Shown: positions 1 to 10,639 of the stretch, piece after piece | How the letters are laid out: each line of letters starts with the position of its first letter | How positions within the stretch are numbered: the stretch's first letter is position 1 | DNA from: Impatiens glandulifera | Taxonomy: Eukaryota > Streptophyta > Magnoliopsida > Ericales > Balsaminaceae | NCBI RefSeq assembly: GCF_907164915.1 | Contig: NC_061868.1 | Coordinates: 21,943,819-22,007,818, forward strand | Length of the DNA: 64,000 nucleotides | Direction of reading: 5' to 3' | Position numbers and translations under genes: made by a program | The notes under the pieces: generated by a model | Seen by the model: the letters and a program-made list of their open reading frames with translations, nothing else | The model's database searches: none | Told to the model about the DNA's origin: nothing

Positions 1-90
1 GGCGGAATTGTTTACTTGGGTTTGAAGCACAAGATGAAATATGAAAATATGACAGAAATGAAGAACACATCAGTTTGTTTATGGATGTTC

Positions 91-134
91 GGAGAAACTC
101 TCCTACGTCACCCCTTCTTCCAACCAAAGGAAGG
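91..134 (-). promoter_or_regulatory. Structured LTR block (stem-loops and TGACGTA) of LTR1
   Basis: On the minus strand CCTTCC pairs with GGAAGAAGG, followed by GGGTGACGTA and then a GGAG/CTCC stem, ahead of GAACATCCATAAA. The block recurs in the LTRs at 4190, 9921 and 56651 with arm sequences that co-vary. Confidence 0.6.
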
Positions 135-408
135 ATTCACTATAATATCGTTCGAATCAAATACAGTTTACACACACACTTAGCTCACTATTGAACATAA
201 CACTTTCTGTGCAATTACAAAATGAAGAATATCACTCAACTAAAGGTGGTTTGATTCTAGCTCTCTCTCTCGATTCACACATAGTACAATCAGAAAGAAG
301 CTTCACAATTTGAGTTTAGTAAGCAAGATGATTGAGTAGTTTCTCTCTCTGCAAAATCAGATTACTTGTTCGTCGTGTAAGGCAGATTGTCTGTTGTCCT
401 TGAGATTT

Positions 409-436
409 GTTAAATACTGAGCAGGAGCTAACGGTC
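409..436 (-). promoter_or_regulatory. LTR1 core promoter block
   Basis: On the minus strand GACCGTTAG is followed by 11 nt and then TATTTAAC. The same motif-spacer-TATA layout, with an identical 11-nt spacer, occurs in the LTRs at 3903-3930 and 56356-56383. Promoter function is inferred from the TATA-like box and this conservation. Confidence 0.55.
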
Positions 437-774
437 AAATCTTTAAGAATGATACTTGGAACTCTTCCATTGGAAAGCCTCCATTGTACACCGCAGGTTC
501 TGAGAACAAGGATCGTGGTCGTGCAAAACTGGTAGTGCGCCGAATATTCCATCAGGGATGTACCTGCAAAATAGGTAATGTGAGGAAAATTCTCTTACGT
601 GGCATATATCTGTTGTACTAATCTTCATTAGATAGTGCAGCAGAAGTAGGGTACAACTATAGCACGTGGGTAGGTGAAATGCTAGATACAAGCGTACTAC
701 TTAAACTGAGCATTAGACGTATTTCAGTTAGACGAATTGTGAAAATCAGTCTAATGAAATAAGTCATCTCCTTC

Positions 775-1850
775 TAATAGAAAAACGTTTATTAGACCGC
801 CTGGTCTAATAGAATTAGACTCGCGTCTAATTATCCAATAACCATTAGACTGCACATCTAACTCCACTGAGTTAGACTACACGTCTAATTTCGGTTTTAT
901 CTCAGACTTGTCTGAAGGAGTTAGACGCACGTCTAACTTTCACTTAATTAGACTACGCGTCTAATTATTCAATAACCATTAGACTGCACGTCTAACTCCA
1001 CTGAGTTAGACTGCACGTCTAATTCCGGTTCTACCTCAAACTTGTCTGAAGGAGTTAGACGCACATCTAACTTTCACTTAATTAGACTACGCGTCTAATT
1101 ATTCAATAACCATTAGACTGCACGTCTAACTCCACTAAGTTACACTACACGTCTAATTCCGGTTCTTCCTCAGACTTCTCTAAAGGAGTTAGACGCACTT
1201 CTAACTTTCACATTCTATTAGACTGCACGTCTAACTCCATTAAGTTATACTACACGTCTAATTCCGCATAAATTAGACTACCTGTATAATTACAAATATA
1301 TAAGACTACACGTCTAACTCCGATGAGTTAGACTGTACGTCTAATTCCGATTCTACCTCAGACTTGTCTGAAAGAGTTAGACGCACGTCTAACTCTATTA
1401 AGTTAGACTTCACGTCTAATTCCGCATAAATTAGACTACTCGTCTAATTACAAATATATTAGACTACACGTCTAACTCCGATGAGTTAGACTGTACGTCT
1501 AATTCCGAATATCAATTAGATTACCCGTCTAATTGCAAAGATATTAGACTTACGTCTAATTTTGTGTATTTATTAGACTTACGTCTAATTCTTTACATTT
1601 ATTAGACTACCCGTCTAATTACAAACATATTAGACTTACGTCTAATTCCGTGCATTCATTAGACTACACGTCTAACTCCGATGAGTTAGACTATACGTCT
1701 AATTCTATGCATTAGACTTACGTCTAATTCCGTGTATCTATTAGACTTGCGTCTAATTACACGTCTTTTAGACTATAGGTCTAACTCCGGTGAGTTAGAC
1801 TGTATGTCTAATTTTATGCAATAAAAGCCAAAATCCGTCTAATGACCCTC
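775..1850. repeat. Array of short imperfect palindromes inside LTR1
   Basis: More than thirty copies of an inverted repeat of the form TTAGAC-N5-GTCTAA (for example TTAGACTGCACGTCTAAC) are spaced by AT-rich linkers. A second palindrome, CAGACTTGTCTGAAGGAG, is interspersed. Arms are strongly conserved and the 4-5 nt cores vary (TGCAC, TACAC, CGCAC, TTAC). A longer period is visible where the same linker and motif order recurs at about 910, 1035 and 1160. Confidence 0.9.
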
Positions 1851-1975
1851 ATTAGATCAAGGTCTTATGACATATTGTTTCAATATACCTGTATCAAAAC
1901 TCATAAGTTATTTCATCATCAAAATCTCAGTGGTTAAATTATTTCAACACTTAGTCAAAATAATTTGACCCAACA

Positions 1976-2118
1976 GAGCCAAATCGGTCTTCATATCGGT
2001 TTGACCGGCCAATTTGAGAATGTGACCGCTTCCAGCTTTTCCTGCACAAAAGGTTGAGTTTGATTAAGTTTTTTAGATAGTTAAATACTTATTAATTACC
2101 TATCTAATTTATCTAACA
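1976..2118 (-). mobile_element. Start of a second LTR, interrupted by LTR1
   Basis: Read from 2118 on the minus strand it starts TGTTAGATAAATTAGATAGG, matching the start of the LTR at 11299 (TGTTAGATAAATAGGG) and resembling the LTR at 55744 (TGATAGATAAAC). It includes the shared phrase TTGTGCAGGAAAAGC and CCGGTCAAACCG motifs. It is cut at 1975 where LTR1 begins. The remainder should lie left of the window. Confidence 0.7.
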
Positions 2119-2898
2119 TAAACTCATCTCAACACAATATAAATCATTTTGAGACATGTTTTATTTTTTTATTTTTTTGATATTCTAAGAAAACTAGGTA
2201 CTTGTATTTATTATTATAGTTTATTTGGGTTTAAAAAATAATATAATTGTATTTAAAATTACGATGAGTTTTACTTATTTATTTAAATTATTTATTTTGA
2301 TTTCATGTCTAGTTGAATGATTTTGATTTAAGTCATTTAATATAATCTAAGATAAATTAGTTTTATATTATAAAAATTATTTCAACTGAATTGAAATTGC
2401 GCAAATTTTATTCTACATTATATACCATATTGTATTATTTTATGTTAGATTTGTTATTAATATATAAAATATTTCTCAACTCATTATGATTCATTTTATG
2501 AAAACCTTTTACATTTTGGAATATTGTAAGAAAATCGAGTACTTTTATTTTTAATTACAGTGATTTCAGTATTTAAAAAATAATTTTATAGTGTACGAAA
2601 TTACTATTAGTTTTCTTAATATATTTTAAGACATTTCATGTAATTTTATGTCAAATTACATTATTATTTTTATTTATTTTAATCAAAAATAAGAATGATT
2701 TTGTAATACAAAAGTCATTCTAATATTATACACAACAATTTATTATTTTATGTTAGATAGATTTGTTTTTAATAAATAACTCATCTTAACACAATAAAGA
2801 TTATTTTGAGACATGTTTATTTTTCATTTTTGGGATATTCAAAGATAATAGAGTACTGATATTTTTTATTAGAAATTATTTGGGATTAAAAAATAATA
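2119..2898. repeat. AT-rich tandem array, left part
   Basis: Begins with the unit start ctcatctcaacacaatataa and shows a second start near 2777. It continues after the LTR2 insertion at 4468. No coding potential is seen. Units include recurrent landmarks such as ttttggaatattgtaagaaa and ggtttaaaaaataat. Confidence 0.75.
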
Positions 2899-3059
2899 TG
2901 TTGGGTCAAATTATTTTGACTAAGTGTCAAAGTATTTTGACTATTGGAATTTTAAAGATGAGTGTGTATAAAACTTAATATATGTCGTCTAATCGTTTTT
3001 AGTGCAGCTGTATCGAAAACATGTTTTATTAGACTAAGTCTAAATGAGGTTCATTTGAC

Positions 3060-3600
3060 TGATTGTGCATTAGATGAAAGTTAGACGTGCAGTCTAACGG
3101 ATATGTAGTTAGACGTGCAGTCAAACAGATACGTAGTTAGACGTGTAGTCTAACGGATACATAGTTAGACGTGCAGTCTAACAAATACGTAGTTAGACGT
3201 GTAGTCTAACGGATACGTAGTTAGACGTGCAGTCTAACAGATACGTAGTTAGACATGCAGTCTAACAGATACGTAGTTAGATGTGCAATCTAACACATGA
3301 GAGTTAGACGTGTAGTGTAACTCCTTCAGATTAGTCTGAAGGGATGCGTAGTTAGACGTGCAGTCTAACATATGAGAGTTAAACGTGCAGTCTAACTCCT
3401 TCAGATTAGTCTGAAGGGATGCGTAGTTAGACGTGCAATCTAACGTATGAGAGTTAGACGTGCAGTCTAACTCCTTCAGATTAGTCTGAAGGGAACCGTA
3501 ATTAGACGCGTTGTCTAATCACATAAGACCAGGTGGTCTAATGGATCCTGCTATTAGACGTGGGCGTCTAATTTCATTAGACGAGGTCATCTAAGTGAAA
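3060..3600. repeat. Palindrome array inside LTR2
   Basis: Roughly fourteen units of GTTAGACGTGCAGTCTAAC with a linker (GGATACGTA type), period about 27 bp between 3080 and 3290. These then alternate with the 20-bp palindrome CCTTCAGATTAGTCTGAAGG. Each unit can fold on itself. The array is about half as long as that of LTR1. Confidence 0.9.
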
Positions 3601-3902
3601 TACGTCTAATGCCATGCTTAAAGAAGTTGCTTGTAGCTAGCACCCGTCTACCCACGAGCAACTAGTTATATGCTACTCCTGCTCTACTTTCCAGTGAAGA
3701 TCAGTACGACAGCCTGTTGCAACCAATTGATTAATGCCACATAAGCAAATATTCTTCTCACTACTTGATTTTGTAGGAATATCTTAGAAGAATATTTGGT
3801 GCACTACCAGATTGGTACGACCACGATCCTAGTGCTAAGAGTTTTTTGTGTACTATGGAGGCGTTCCAATGGAAGCTCGACACGTGTCATTATGGTAGAT
3901 TC

Positions 3903-3930
3903 GACCGTTGGTACATGTTCCTTATTTAAA
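3903..3930 (+). promoter_or_regulatory. LTR2 core promoter block
   Basis: GACCGTTGG (3903-3911), an 11-nt spacer, then TATTTAAA (3923-3930). Spacing and motif match LTR1 and the Copia LTR at 56356-56383. Confidence 0.55.
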
Positions 3931-4189
3931 GATCCTCAAGGACAACGGAAGCATTGTCAGATACAATTACTGAACATTGAGAAATACGCATACGAGAGAT
4001 CTATTGAATTTACAATCTTAAGAACTGCTTTCTTGCTTTACTGTGTGTTTATCAATAGAGAGTTAGAATCAAAGTATCGTTTTAGATGAGTGATATTCTT
4101 CTATATTCTATAAGTTGAACAGAGCCTGTTCTGTTCAACAGTGAGCTATTCGTGCAACTGCATTTGATTCTAAGAAATGTATAATGAAT

Positions 4190-4235
4190 CCTTCCGGTGG
4201 TTGGAAGAAGGTGTGACGTAGGAGAGTTTTGCTCC
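4190..4235 (+). promoter_or_regulatory. Structured LTR block of LTR2
   Basis: Stem CCTTCC (4190-4195) with GGAAG (4203-4207), then TGACGTA (4214-4220), then GGAG (4221-4224) paired with CTCC (4232-4235), followed by a GAAGATCCATAAACA tail. Conserved in layout with three other LTRs here. Confidence 0.6.
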
Positions 4236-4467
4236 GAAGATCCATAAACAAATTACTGTGTCATTTAGCTTCTGTCATCTTCTCATTCTTGGTTCTTAGC
4301 TTCAAACCTAAGCAAACGTTTCTGCACTTAAATCGTTCAAGAGTTTGCAAAGGTTTGTTAAGAATTGAAAGTGATTTAAATCCTTAACAAAATTTCTATC
4401 AAACCGTTTTCCCGAAACCATCAAAATAGCAAGACCCCCGTCTCTATTGATTACGCCGATTCTATCA

Positions 4468-7187
4468 TAATATAATCGTATTTTAATTTACGATGAGTTT
4501 TTTAATTTATTTAAATTATTTCTTGTGATTTATGTCAAGTTTAATGATTTTAATTTATGTCATTTAATATAATCTAAAATAATATTTGTTTTTTATTATA
4601 AAAATTATTTCAACTCAGTCGAAATTACGCAAATCTTATTCGATAATTATATACCATATTTTATGTTAGATTTGTTATTAATACATAAAATGTTTCTTAA
4701 TTCATTATGATTCATTTAATGAAAACCTGTTTCATTTTGGAATATTGTAAGAAAATCGAGTACTTTTATTTTTAATTAAATGATTTTGGAGTTTAAAAAA
4801 TAATCATATCGTATACAAAATTACGGTTAGTTTTCTTAATAAATTTTAAGATCTTTCATATGATTTTATGTCAAATTGCATTCTCATTTTTTTATTTATT
4901 TTAATCCTAAATAAAAATGATTTTGTAATATAAAAGTCGGATTCCATCCACAAACGCAAAGTTTATGGCTGACTGATATTACTCATCATCAATCTTAATC
5001 GAATCAAAATTATTGCAAGCCTTATTATAATATTATATACAATAATTTATTATTTTATATTAGATATATTTGTTTTTAATAAATAACTCATATCAACACA
5101 ATATAAATTATTTTGAGACAAGTTTTTATTTTTATTTTTTAGGGATATTCTAAGAAATCGTGTAATTATATTTATTATTATAAGTTATTAAGGTTTAAAA
5201 AACAATTTAATCGTATTTGAAATAACAATGATTTTTTTAATTTATTTAAATTATTTTTTGTGAGTATATATCAAATTGAATGATTTTGATTTACGTCATT
5301 TAATATAATCTAAAATAAGATTAGTTTCTTAATATAATAATTATTTCAATTTAATCGAAATTATAATAAATATTATTCAAACATTAGATAAGATATTGTA
5401 ATTTTATATTAGATATATTATTAATACATAAAATATTTTTCTCAACTTATTGTGATTTATTTTATTACAACCTTTTTTATTTTGGAATATTCTAAAATAA
5501 GATTAGTTTTATATTATAAAAATTATTTCAACTCAATCGAAATTACGCAAATCTTATTCGATCATTATATACCATATTGTATTATTTTATGTTAGATTTG
5601 TTATTAATACATAAAACGTTTCTCAACTCATTATGATTCATTTAATGAAAACCTTTTTCATTTTGGAATATGGTAAGAAAATCGAGTACTTTTATTTTTA
5701 ATTACAGTGATTTTGGAGTTTAAAAAATAATCATATCATATACAAAATTACGGTTAATTTTCCTAATAAATTTTAAGATATTTCATTAATTTTATGTCAA
5801 ATTGCATTACATTTTTTTATTTATTTTAATCGAAAATAAAAATAATTTTGTAATATAAAAGTCATCTTAATCGAATCAAAATTATTGCAAGCCTTATTAT
5901 AATATTATATACAATAATTTATTTTTTATGTTAGATATATTTGTTTTTAATAAGTAACTCATCTCAACACAATATAAATCATTTTGAGACAAGTTTTGTT
6001 TCTTATTTTAAGGATATTCTAAGAAAATCGGGTACTTATATTTATTATTTGAGTTTATTAAGGTTTAAAAAATAATTTAATCGTATTTGAAAAAACAATG
6101 ATTTTTTTAAATTTATTTAAATTATTTGTTGTGAGTATATATCAAATTGAATGATTTTGATTTACGTTATTTAATATAATCTAAAATAAGAGTAGTTTTG
6201 TAATATAATAATTATCTCATTTTAATCGAAATTATTATAAATATTATTCAAACATTATATAAGTTATTGTATTATTTTATGTTAGATTTATTATTAATAC
6301 ATAAAATGTTTCTCTCAACTTTTGATTTATTTCATTCCAACATTTTTAATTTTGGAATATTGTAATAAAATCGGGTACTTTAATTTTTAATTACACTGAT
6401 TTTGGGTTTTAAAAAATAATATTATCCTATAAGAAATTACTATTAGTTTTCTTAATATATTTTAAGACATTTCATATAATTTTATATCAAATTACATTAT
6501 TATTTGTATTTATTTTAATCAGAAATAAGAATGATTTTGTAATACAAAAGTCATCCTAATCAAATCAAAATTATGGGAAGCCTTATTCTAATATTATACA
6601 TAATACTTTTTAGACATGTTTTTTCTTTCATTTTTGGGATATTCTAAGAAAATCGTGTACTTTTATTTATTATTAGAGTTTATTTCGGATTAAAAAATAA
6701 TATAATCATATTTGAATTTAGGATGAGTTTTTTAAATTGATTTAAATTATTTCATGTGATTTCATGTCAAGCTGAATGATTTTGATTTATGTAATTTATT
6801 ATAATCTAAAATAAGATTGGTTTATATTATAAAAATTATTTCAACTTAATCGAAATTACGCTAATCTTATTCGAACATTATATACCACATTGTATTATTT
6901 TATGTTAAATTTGTTACTAATACATAAAATGTTTCTCTCAACTTATTATGATTCATTATATGACAACCTTTTTTATTTTGGAATATTGTAATAAAATCGG
7001 GTACTTTAATTTTTAATTACAGTGATTTAGGGGTTTAAAAAATAATCTTATCGTATACGAAATAATTATTAGTTTTCTTAATATATTTTAATATATTTCA
7101 TGTAATTTTATTACAAATTACATTATTATTTTTTATTTATTTTAATTCAAAATAAAAATGATTTTATTATACAAAAGTCATTTTAGG
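4468..7187. repeat. AT-rich tandem array, right part
   Basis: Continuation of the array that starts at 2119. Unit starts (ctcatatcaacac / ctcatctcaacac) lie near 5086 and 5957, with a degraded one near 6600. Counting the solo LTR out, spacing is about 650-740 bp. It is longer (871 bp) between 5086 and 5957, where a roughly 220-bp piece around 5480-5700 is duplicated again. Copies are clearly diverged, with many indels. No ORF, RNA gene or transposase was recognised. Confidence 0.75.
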
Positions 7188-7988
7188 CTTTACTAACTGC
7201 ATAATATCATATCATAATGCCGACATTAGATTTGACATCAAAAGCGGTCAAATAGTTTTTGCAATTGTTGTGGATATAACACTTATAACTAAAAATTCTA
7301 AAATACCGGATATTAGGAACTTTGTTATGGTAAATCTCAAAAGGCGTTTTATTAAGTCGTTTATTTATCATGGACCGATTTTGGTTACGAAATGCTGTAT
7401 TTATAGCTTCTGCCCAAAGTTTTGAGCAATACCTGAATCGGATATCATGGATCTTGCAACTTCCTTAACGGTTCTATTTCTCCTTTTAGCTAATCCATTT
7501 TGTTGAGGGGTTCTAGTACTAGAAATTTTTTGTCTAATATCAGATTCCTCAAGATAAGAAGTTCAAACTTTATTAGTGAATTCAGTGACTCTATCACTTC
7601 TAATTTTATTAACATGTACATATTTTTCATTTTATACCCTTTTAAGCATCTTAATTAAATTTGGATTTGCTTGATATTTGGAAACCAAGGAAATAACCCA
7701 AGTAAATCTAGAATAATCATCAATAATTACTAAGGTGTAGTTCATTCCTCCTAAGCTGGTTTCTCTAATCGGACCGAAGAGATCCATGTGTAACAGATCT
7801 AGACATCTTTCAGATTTAATATTCCCTTTACTTTTGAAAGTTGATATGATATGTTTGCCTATTTGAAAAGAATAGCAAACCTTGTGTTTTGATAACTTCA
7901 TATTAGATATGCGTTGAACTAATTCTTTAGTGCAGATATAGTTAATTGTTTTAAAGTTCAAATAATTTAATATTTTTTTCCACAACAA
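7188..7988 (-). pseudogene. Copia integrase, broken
   Basis: The longest open piece (7632-7988) has the pre-integrase to core transition, with LLHMDLFGPI carrying the first catalytic Asp of the Copia-type DDE integrase and IIDDYSRFTWV after it. Beyond its stop, other frame pieces at 7420-7630 include TPQQNGLAKRRNRT, the region of the catalytic Glu. Nonsense codons and frame shifts separate the pieces. Integrase would insert the cDNA copy into nuclear DNA. This one cannot be made in one piece. It ends at the element's truncation point. Confidence 0.8.
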
Positions 7989-8062
7989 GTTTTAGTCATT
8001 TTTAGCAATCATGCAAGCAAAATTAGAGCATTTACGTTTCAAGTCTACTTTATAAATGTTTC

Positions 8063-8302
8063 CTACCCTATGCTTATCAACAAGGTACTCCCTTGTATAT
8101 TCTTAACTAAGCATTCTTGTTTGTAAAATTCAACAGTGTATCCTATGTCACACATTTGACTTATGTTAAGCATGTTATAATATAGATTTTCAACAAGTAA
8201 GACATTATTTATAGTTAGGTTGTCGTGGACAATCTTACCCTTGTCCACAACCTTACCCTTAGAGTTATCACCAAAGATGATCTTTGAGCCAGGTTCTTTC
8301 AA
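8063..8302 (-). pseudogene. Copia protease C-terminal region, fragment
   Basis: Contains IFGDNSKGKVVDKGKIVH and the downstream NNVLLVENLYYNMLNISQMC block, matching the part of the plus-strand gag-protease ORF just after its DSG active site (58200-58350). The stretch that should carry the aspartic active site is not recognisable here. It therefore reads as a remnant of polyprotein between protease and integrase. Confidence 0.75.
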
Positions 8303-8838
8303 AATATAAGTTAGTAGTTTGCTGTTTTCTGTCTCACAACAAAAACCTTACCCAGATGATCTATGATGACTCGTCATCTGGCTCACAACATCTCCAAAAT
8401 TCTTCCATACAGCAATTACATATTTTGTTCTTTCGTTTTCCTAAGTTAACACTTGAACTGTCTCCTTGAGTTTTTCATTCTCAGGGGATAGTTCAATTGT
8501 TCTATCAGTTTAGTTATCTGGCTGAGTTACTAAGAGATTAGACAGATTCCTATACTCAATGACCATGTCATTGAGTGAAGTAATCAGATCTTCTCGGGTG
8601 AACTCCTCAGAAGCAAACTCGAATACCTCTTCTTCATTTTCCATAAGGTATTTGATTCCTTCATTGTCACTGTCTAATTTACATTGAGCCCACTTGCTTC
8701 CTCTATCATCATCTAGTAATGCCTTTTGGGTCTCCTTATTGTAGTTGGTTGATTGATGATCCTCCCTTGATTTCTATAGTGACCTAAGGCTTCAAAATTA
8801 AAAAAACGAACGTTAGCTTTGTTACCGTTTGAATAGTT
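8303..8838 (-). pseudogene. Copia gag-protease spacer and ruined zinc knuckle
   Basis: Minus-strand frames include a stretch near 8770-8830 that aligns with the CCHC knuckle of the sister element but reads RFFNFEALGHYRNQ, so the three zinc-binding Cys are gone and only the His remains. Near 8460-8640 it encodes Glu/Asn-rich, possibly coiled-coil pieces that have no counterpart in the shorter plus-strand element. Several stops interrupt it. Confidence 0.6.
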
Positions 8839-9615
8839 TTAGTTGTAGGAATTATTGGGTTGATTCCTCTTAATAAATTTTCCAAACTTCTTTGCAAGCA
8901 TAGTCATTGCGTCATCGCTGAACTGCTCGTCTGTCTTGACAAATACTGGGGCTTCCGGTTCCACAGAGGTCACCAAAGCTCTAGTAGCTATTGAATTTGA
9001 GGCATCATCTTCATTTCTTGAGTTCATCTCGAACTCATAAGCTTTTAGATCTTCAAAGACATCATGCAACCACATTTTATGAAGATCCCTTGATTATCTC
9101 ATTACCATGGTTTTGACATCCCAAGCGCTAGGAAGAGCTCTCTGCGCTTTGACGATTGTTTCTTTGTTGTCGTATGTGTTTCCCATAAGTGAGAGTTCAT
9201 TCACAATGTTTTTTAAACGATCACCAAATTCTTTCTTGGTTTCTCCAGGACGTATCTTGATATTTTCGAATTTTTGAGTGGCCACCATAACTTTATTTTC
9301 TTTGGTTCGCTCGTTTCCTTCGTGAAGCGAGTTGATTGTCTCCCATAATTCTTTTGTAGTAGTGCATCCTTTGATTTTTGCGAATGTGTTTTTGTCACAG
9401 GTTTTGTAGATGGCGTTTCTGCCAAGGCTGTCAAGGTTGTTCCTTGTTCTGTCCACATTTGTCATCTCGCTCACTTCCTTGTCAATCTTTATTGGACCAT
9501 CAAAGATCACAAACAACATTTCATCTTCTATGGTGGATAGGTGCACTTGCATTCGTAGCTTCCAATCAATGAAGTCTTCGCTTTCGAGTAGTGGAGCATT
9601 GTTGTTGTGAGACAT
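8839..9615 (-). pseudogene. Copia gag (UBN2-type), split by a stop
   Basis: Starts at 9615, about 37 nt after the primer site. Residues about 60-170 hold the gag signature of plant Copia elements (ELWETINSLHEGNERTKENK, GDRLKNIVNEL, then the SAWDVKTMVMR block). A stop follows at 9094, then the frame resumes at 9075 with WLHDVFEDLKAYEFEM and continues to 8839. Gag would form the cytoplasmic particle that packages element RNA. Protein similarity to the sister element at 57078 is high, so the two elements belong to the same lineage. Confidence 0.85.
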
Positions 9616-9651
9616 GTTGATGACTGGTTGCTTGAGAGTAGAAATAACCTA

Positions 9652-9663
9652 GCTCTGATACCA
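9652..9663 (-). other. Primer binding site (initiator tRNA-Met type)
   Basis: Minus-strand TGGTATCAGAGC lies two bases from the LTR end (CTAACA). This is the standard complement of the tRNA-Met 3' end used by plant Copia elements. Confidence 0.9.
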
Positions 9664-9905
9664 CTTGTTAGGATCGGGATTAATAATAGAGACTAAGGTA
9701 TAACTATTGAAGAATTCTTACACACACGCCGATCGATAATAACCATGTTAGAGGTTGATTATCTTATCTTTACTCTACACAAGTTGTCACAAACTCTTGA
9801 ACCGAGTTCAAGAGCGGAAGTTTTGTTTCAAATTGAAGCAACAGAAACTAGATGATTTAGATAATGATAAAGAAAAAGTCACGCACCACATGATTTATGG
9901 ATGTT

Positions 9906-9954
9906 CTGAGATGAAGTTCATACGTCACTCCTTATTCTCAAACCTTTGAGAAGG
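9906..9954 (-). promoter_or_regulatory. Structured LTR block
   Basis: Minus strand: CCTTCTC (9954-9948) pairs with GAGAATAAGG (9939-9930), followed by AGTGACGTA and, after a weak second stem, GAACATCCATAAA. The second stem (GGAG/CTCC elsewhere) is reduced to TGA...TCA here. Confidence 0.5.
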
Positions 9955-10639
9955 ATATTCACTAGAATATTCGATTTGTTTACAACACGTACACAGACTT
10001 AGTCAAACAATCAGGGCTTAGTTACTGCCTATTTTCTAACTTTCAATAAACTCACTCTATTGAACAGAAACAAATTATGTCAACTTATAATGCTCACCAC
10101 TCACATAGAATAAGTAGTATTGTAATAAACTTGAGTTTCTAACACAATCTTTGACAACTAGTCAGTTTTTAAAGCTTGAGGGATTTGATTGCAATAGTTC
10201 AGGGTGAAAATGGTTGCACAAAAGGTTCGTAAGGTGCTTGTTGCAATGGTAATCGAAAGTAAGGTGCTTAAGCAGATGACTTTTGTCTTCTTAAGTAGGC
10301 AAATATCTCAACGGATATATTGTGACTTCAACGACTATATTTGTTTGATAGTACACCTTTTTTGATCGTGATTGGTTGAAGTTCAAGAAGGTGCAACAGG
10401 TGGGATATCCTTTGATCTTTTATGTACTCTGATAGTAATAAGTCAAGATGACAATAATTGTATGATCATTTCATATAAGCATACAAAAACGATAATTTGT
10501 CTTCTGGTGGTCTTGATAGTCTCAACTTTTGTTGGCAGACACTGTTATCAAAAGATCTTCCTCAGACTTACACCGAAATGGAAATAAAATGTATGAGGTA
10601 GTATAAAGCTGATTTCTACAATTTACAGTCCTGGGAAAT

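Larger units (their letters stand above)
1..1975 (-). mobile_element. LTR1: Copia-lineage LTR, right part (runs off window)
   Basis: On the minus strand this begins at 1975 with TGTTGGGTCAAATTATTTTG, the same start as the solo LTR at 2899. It stays alignable to that LTR through the palindrome array, promoter block and structured 3' block as far as base 1. By comparison about 140 bp of its 3' end lie outside the window. It is longer than its partner because its palindrome array is about twice as long. It interrupts another LTR (1976-2118). Whether it is solo or bounds a full element cannot be seen. A 78-aa reading frame at 316-552 has a counterpart in the partner LTR and is read here as LTR sequence, not a gene. 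Confidence 0.85.
2899..4467 (+). mobile_element. LTR2: solo LTR with 5-bp target duplication
   Basis: A 1569-bp LTR bounded by TG...CA (starts TGTTGGGTCAAA, ends GATTCTATCA). The five bases before it (2894-2898) and after it (4468-4472) are both taata, and the flanking AT-rich repeat reads continuously across once the LTR and one taata are removed. No internal region or second LTR is attached, so it is a solo LTR, presumably from LTR-LTR recombination. It carries a palindrome array, a TATA block and the structured 3' block. A 97-aa open frame at 3796-4089 parallels one in LTR1. I regard it as non-genic LTR sequence, but note that the frame is kept in both. Confidence 0.9.
7188..9663 (-). mobile_element. 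Truncated Copia element, internal region
   Basis: Primer site, gag, degenerate protease region and integrase run right to left. Sequence parallels the plus-strand element at 57027-59310 and stops at 7188, within the post-integrase region (at the point equivalent to about 59308), where it joins AT-rich repeat DNA. Reverse transcriptase, RNase H and the 3' LTR are absent, so it cannot be autonomous. No target duplication can be checked because the 3' end is gone. Confidence 0.85.

Noticed and set aside
316..552. 78-aa minus-strand frame with a homologue at 3796-4089
   Set aside because: Both lie at the same place in two copies of one LTR; the similarity is explained by LTR homology and there is no domain or second line of evidence for a protein.
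775..3600. CRISPR-like array
   Set aside because: Regular short repeats are present, but they are palindromes with short similar linkers inside plant LTRs; no spacers of uniform length and no cas genes.
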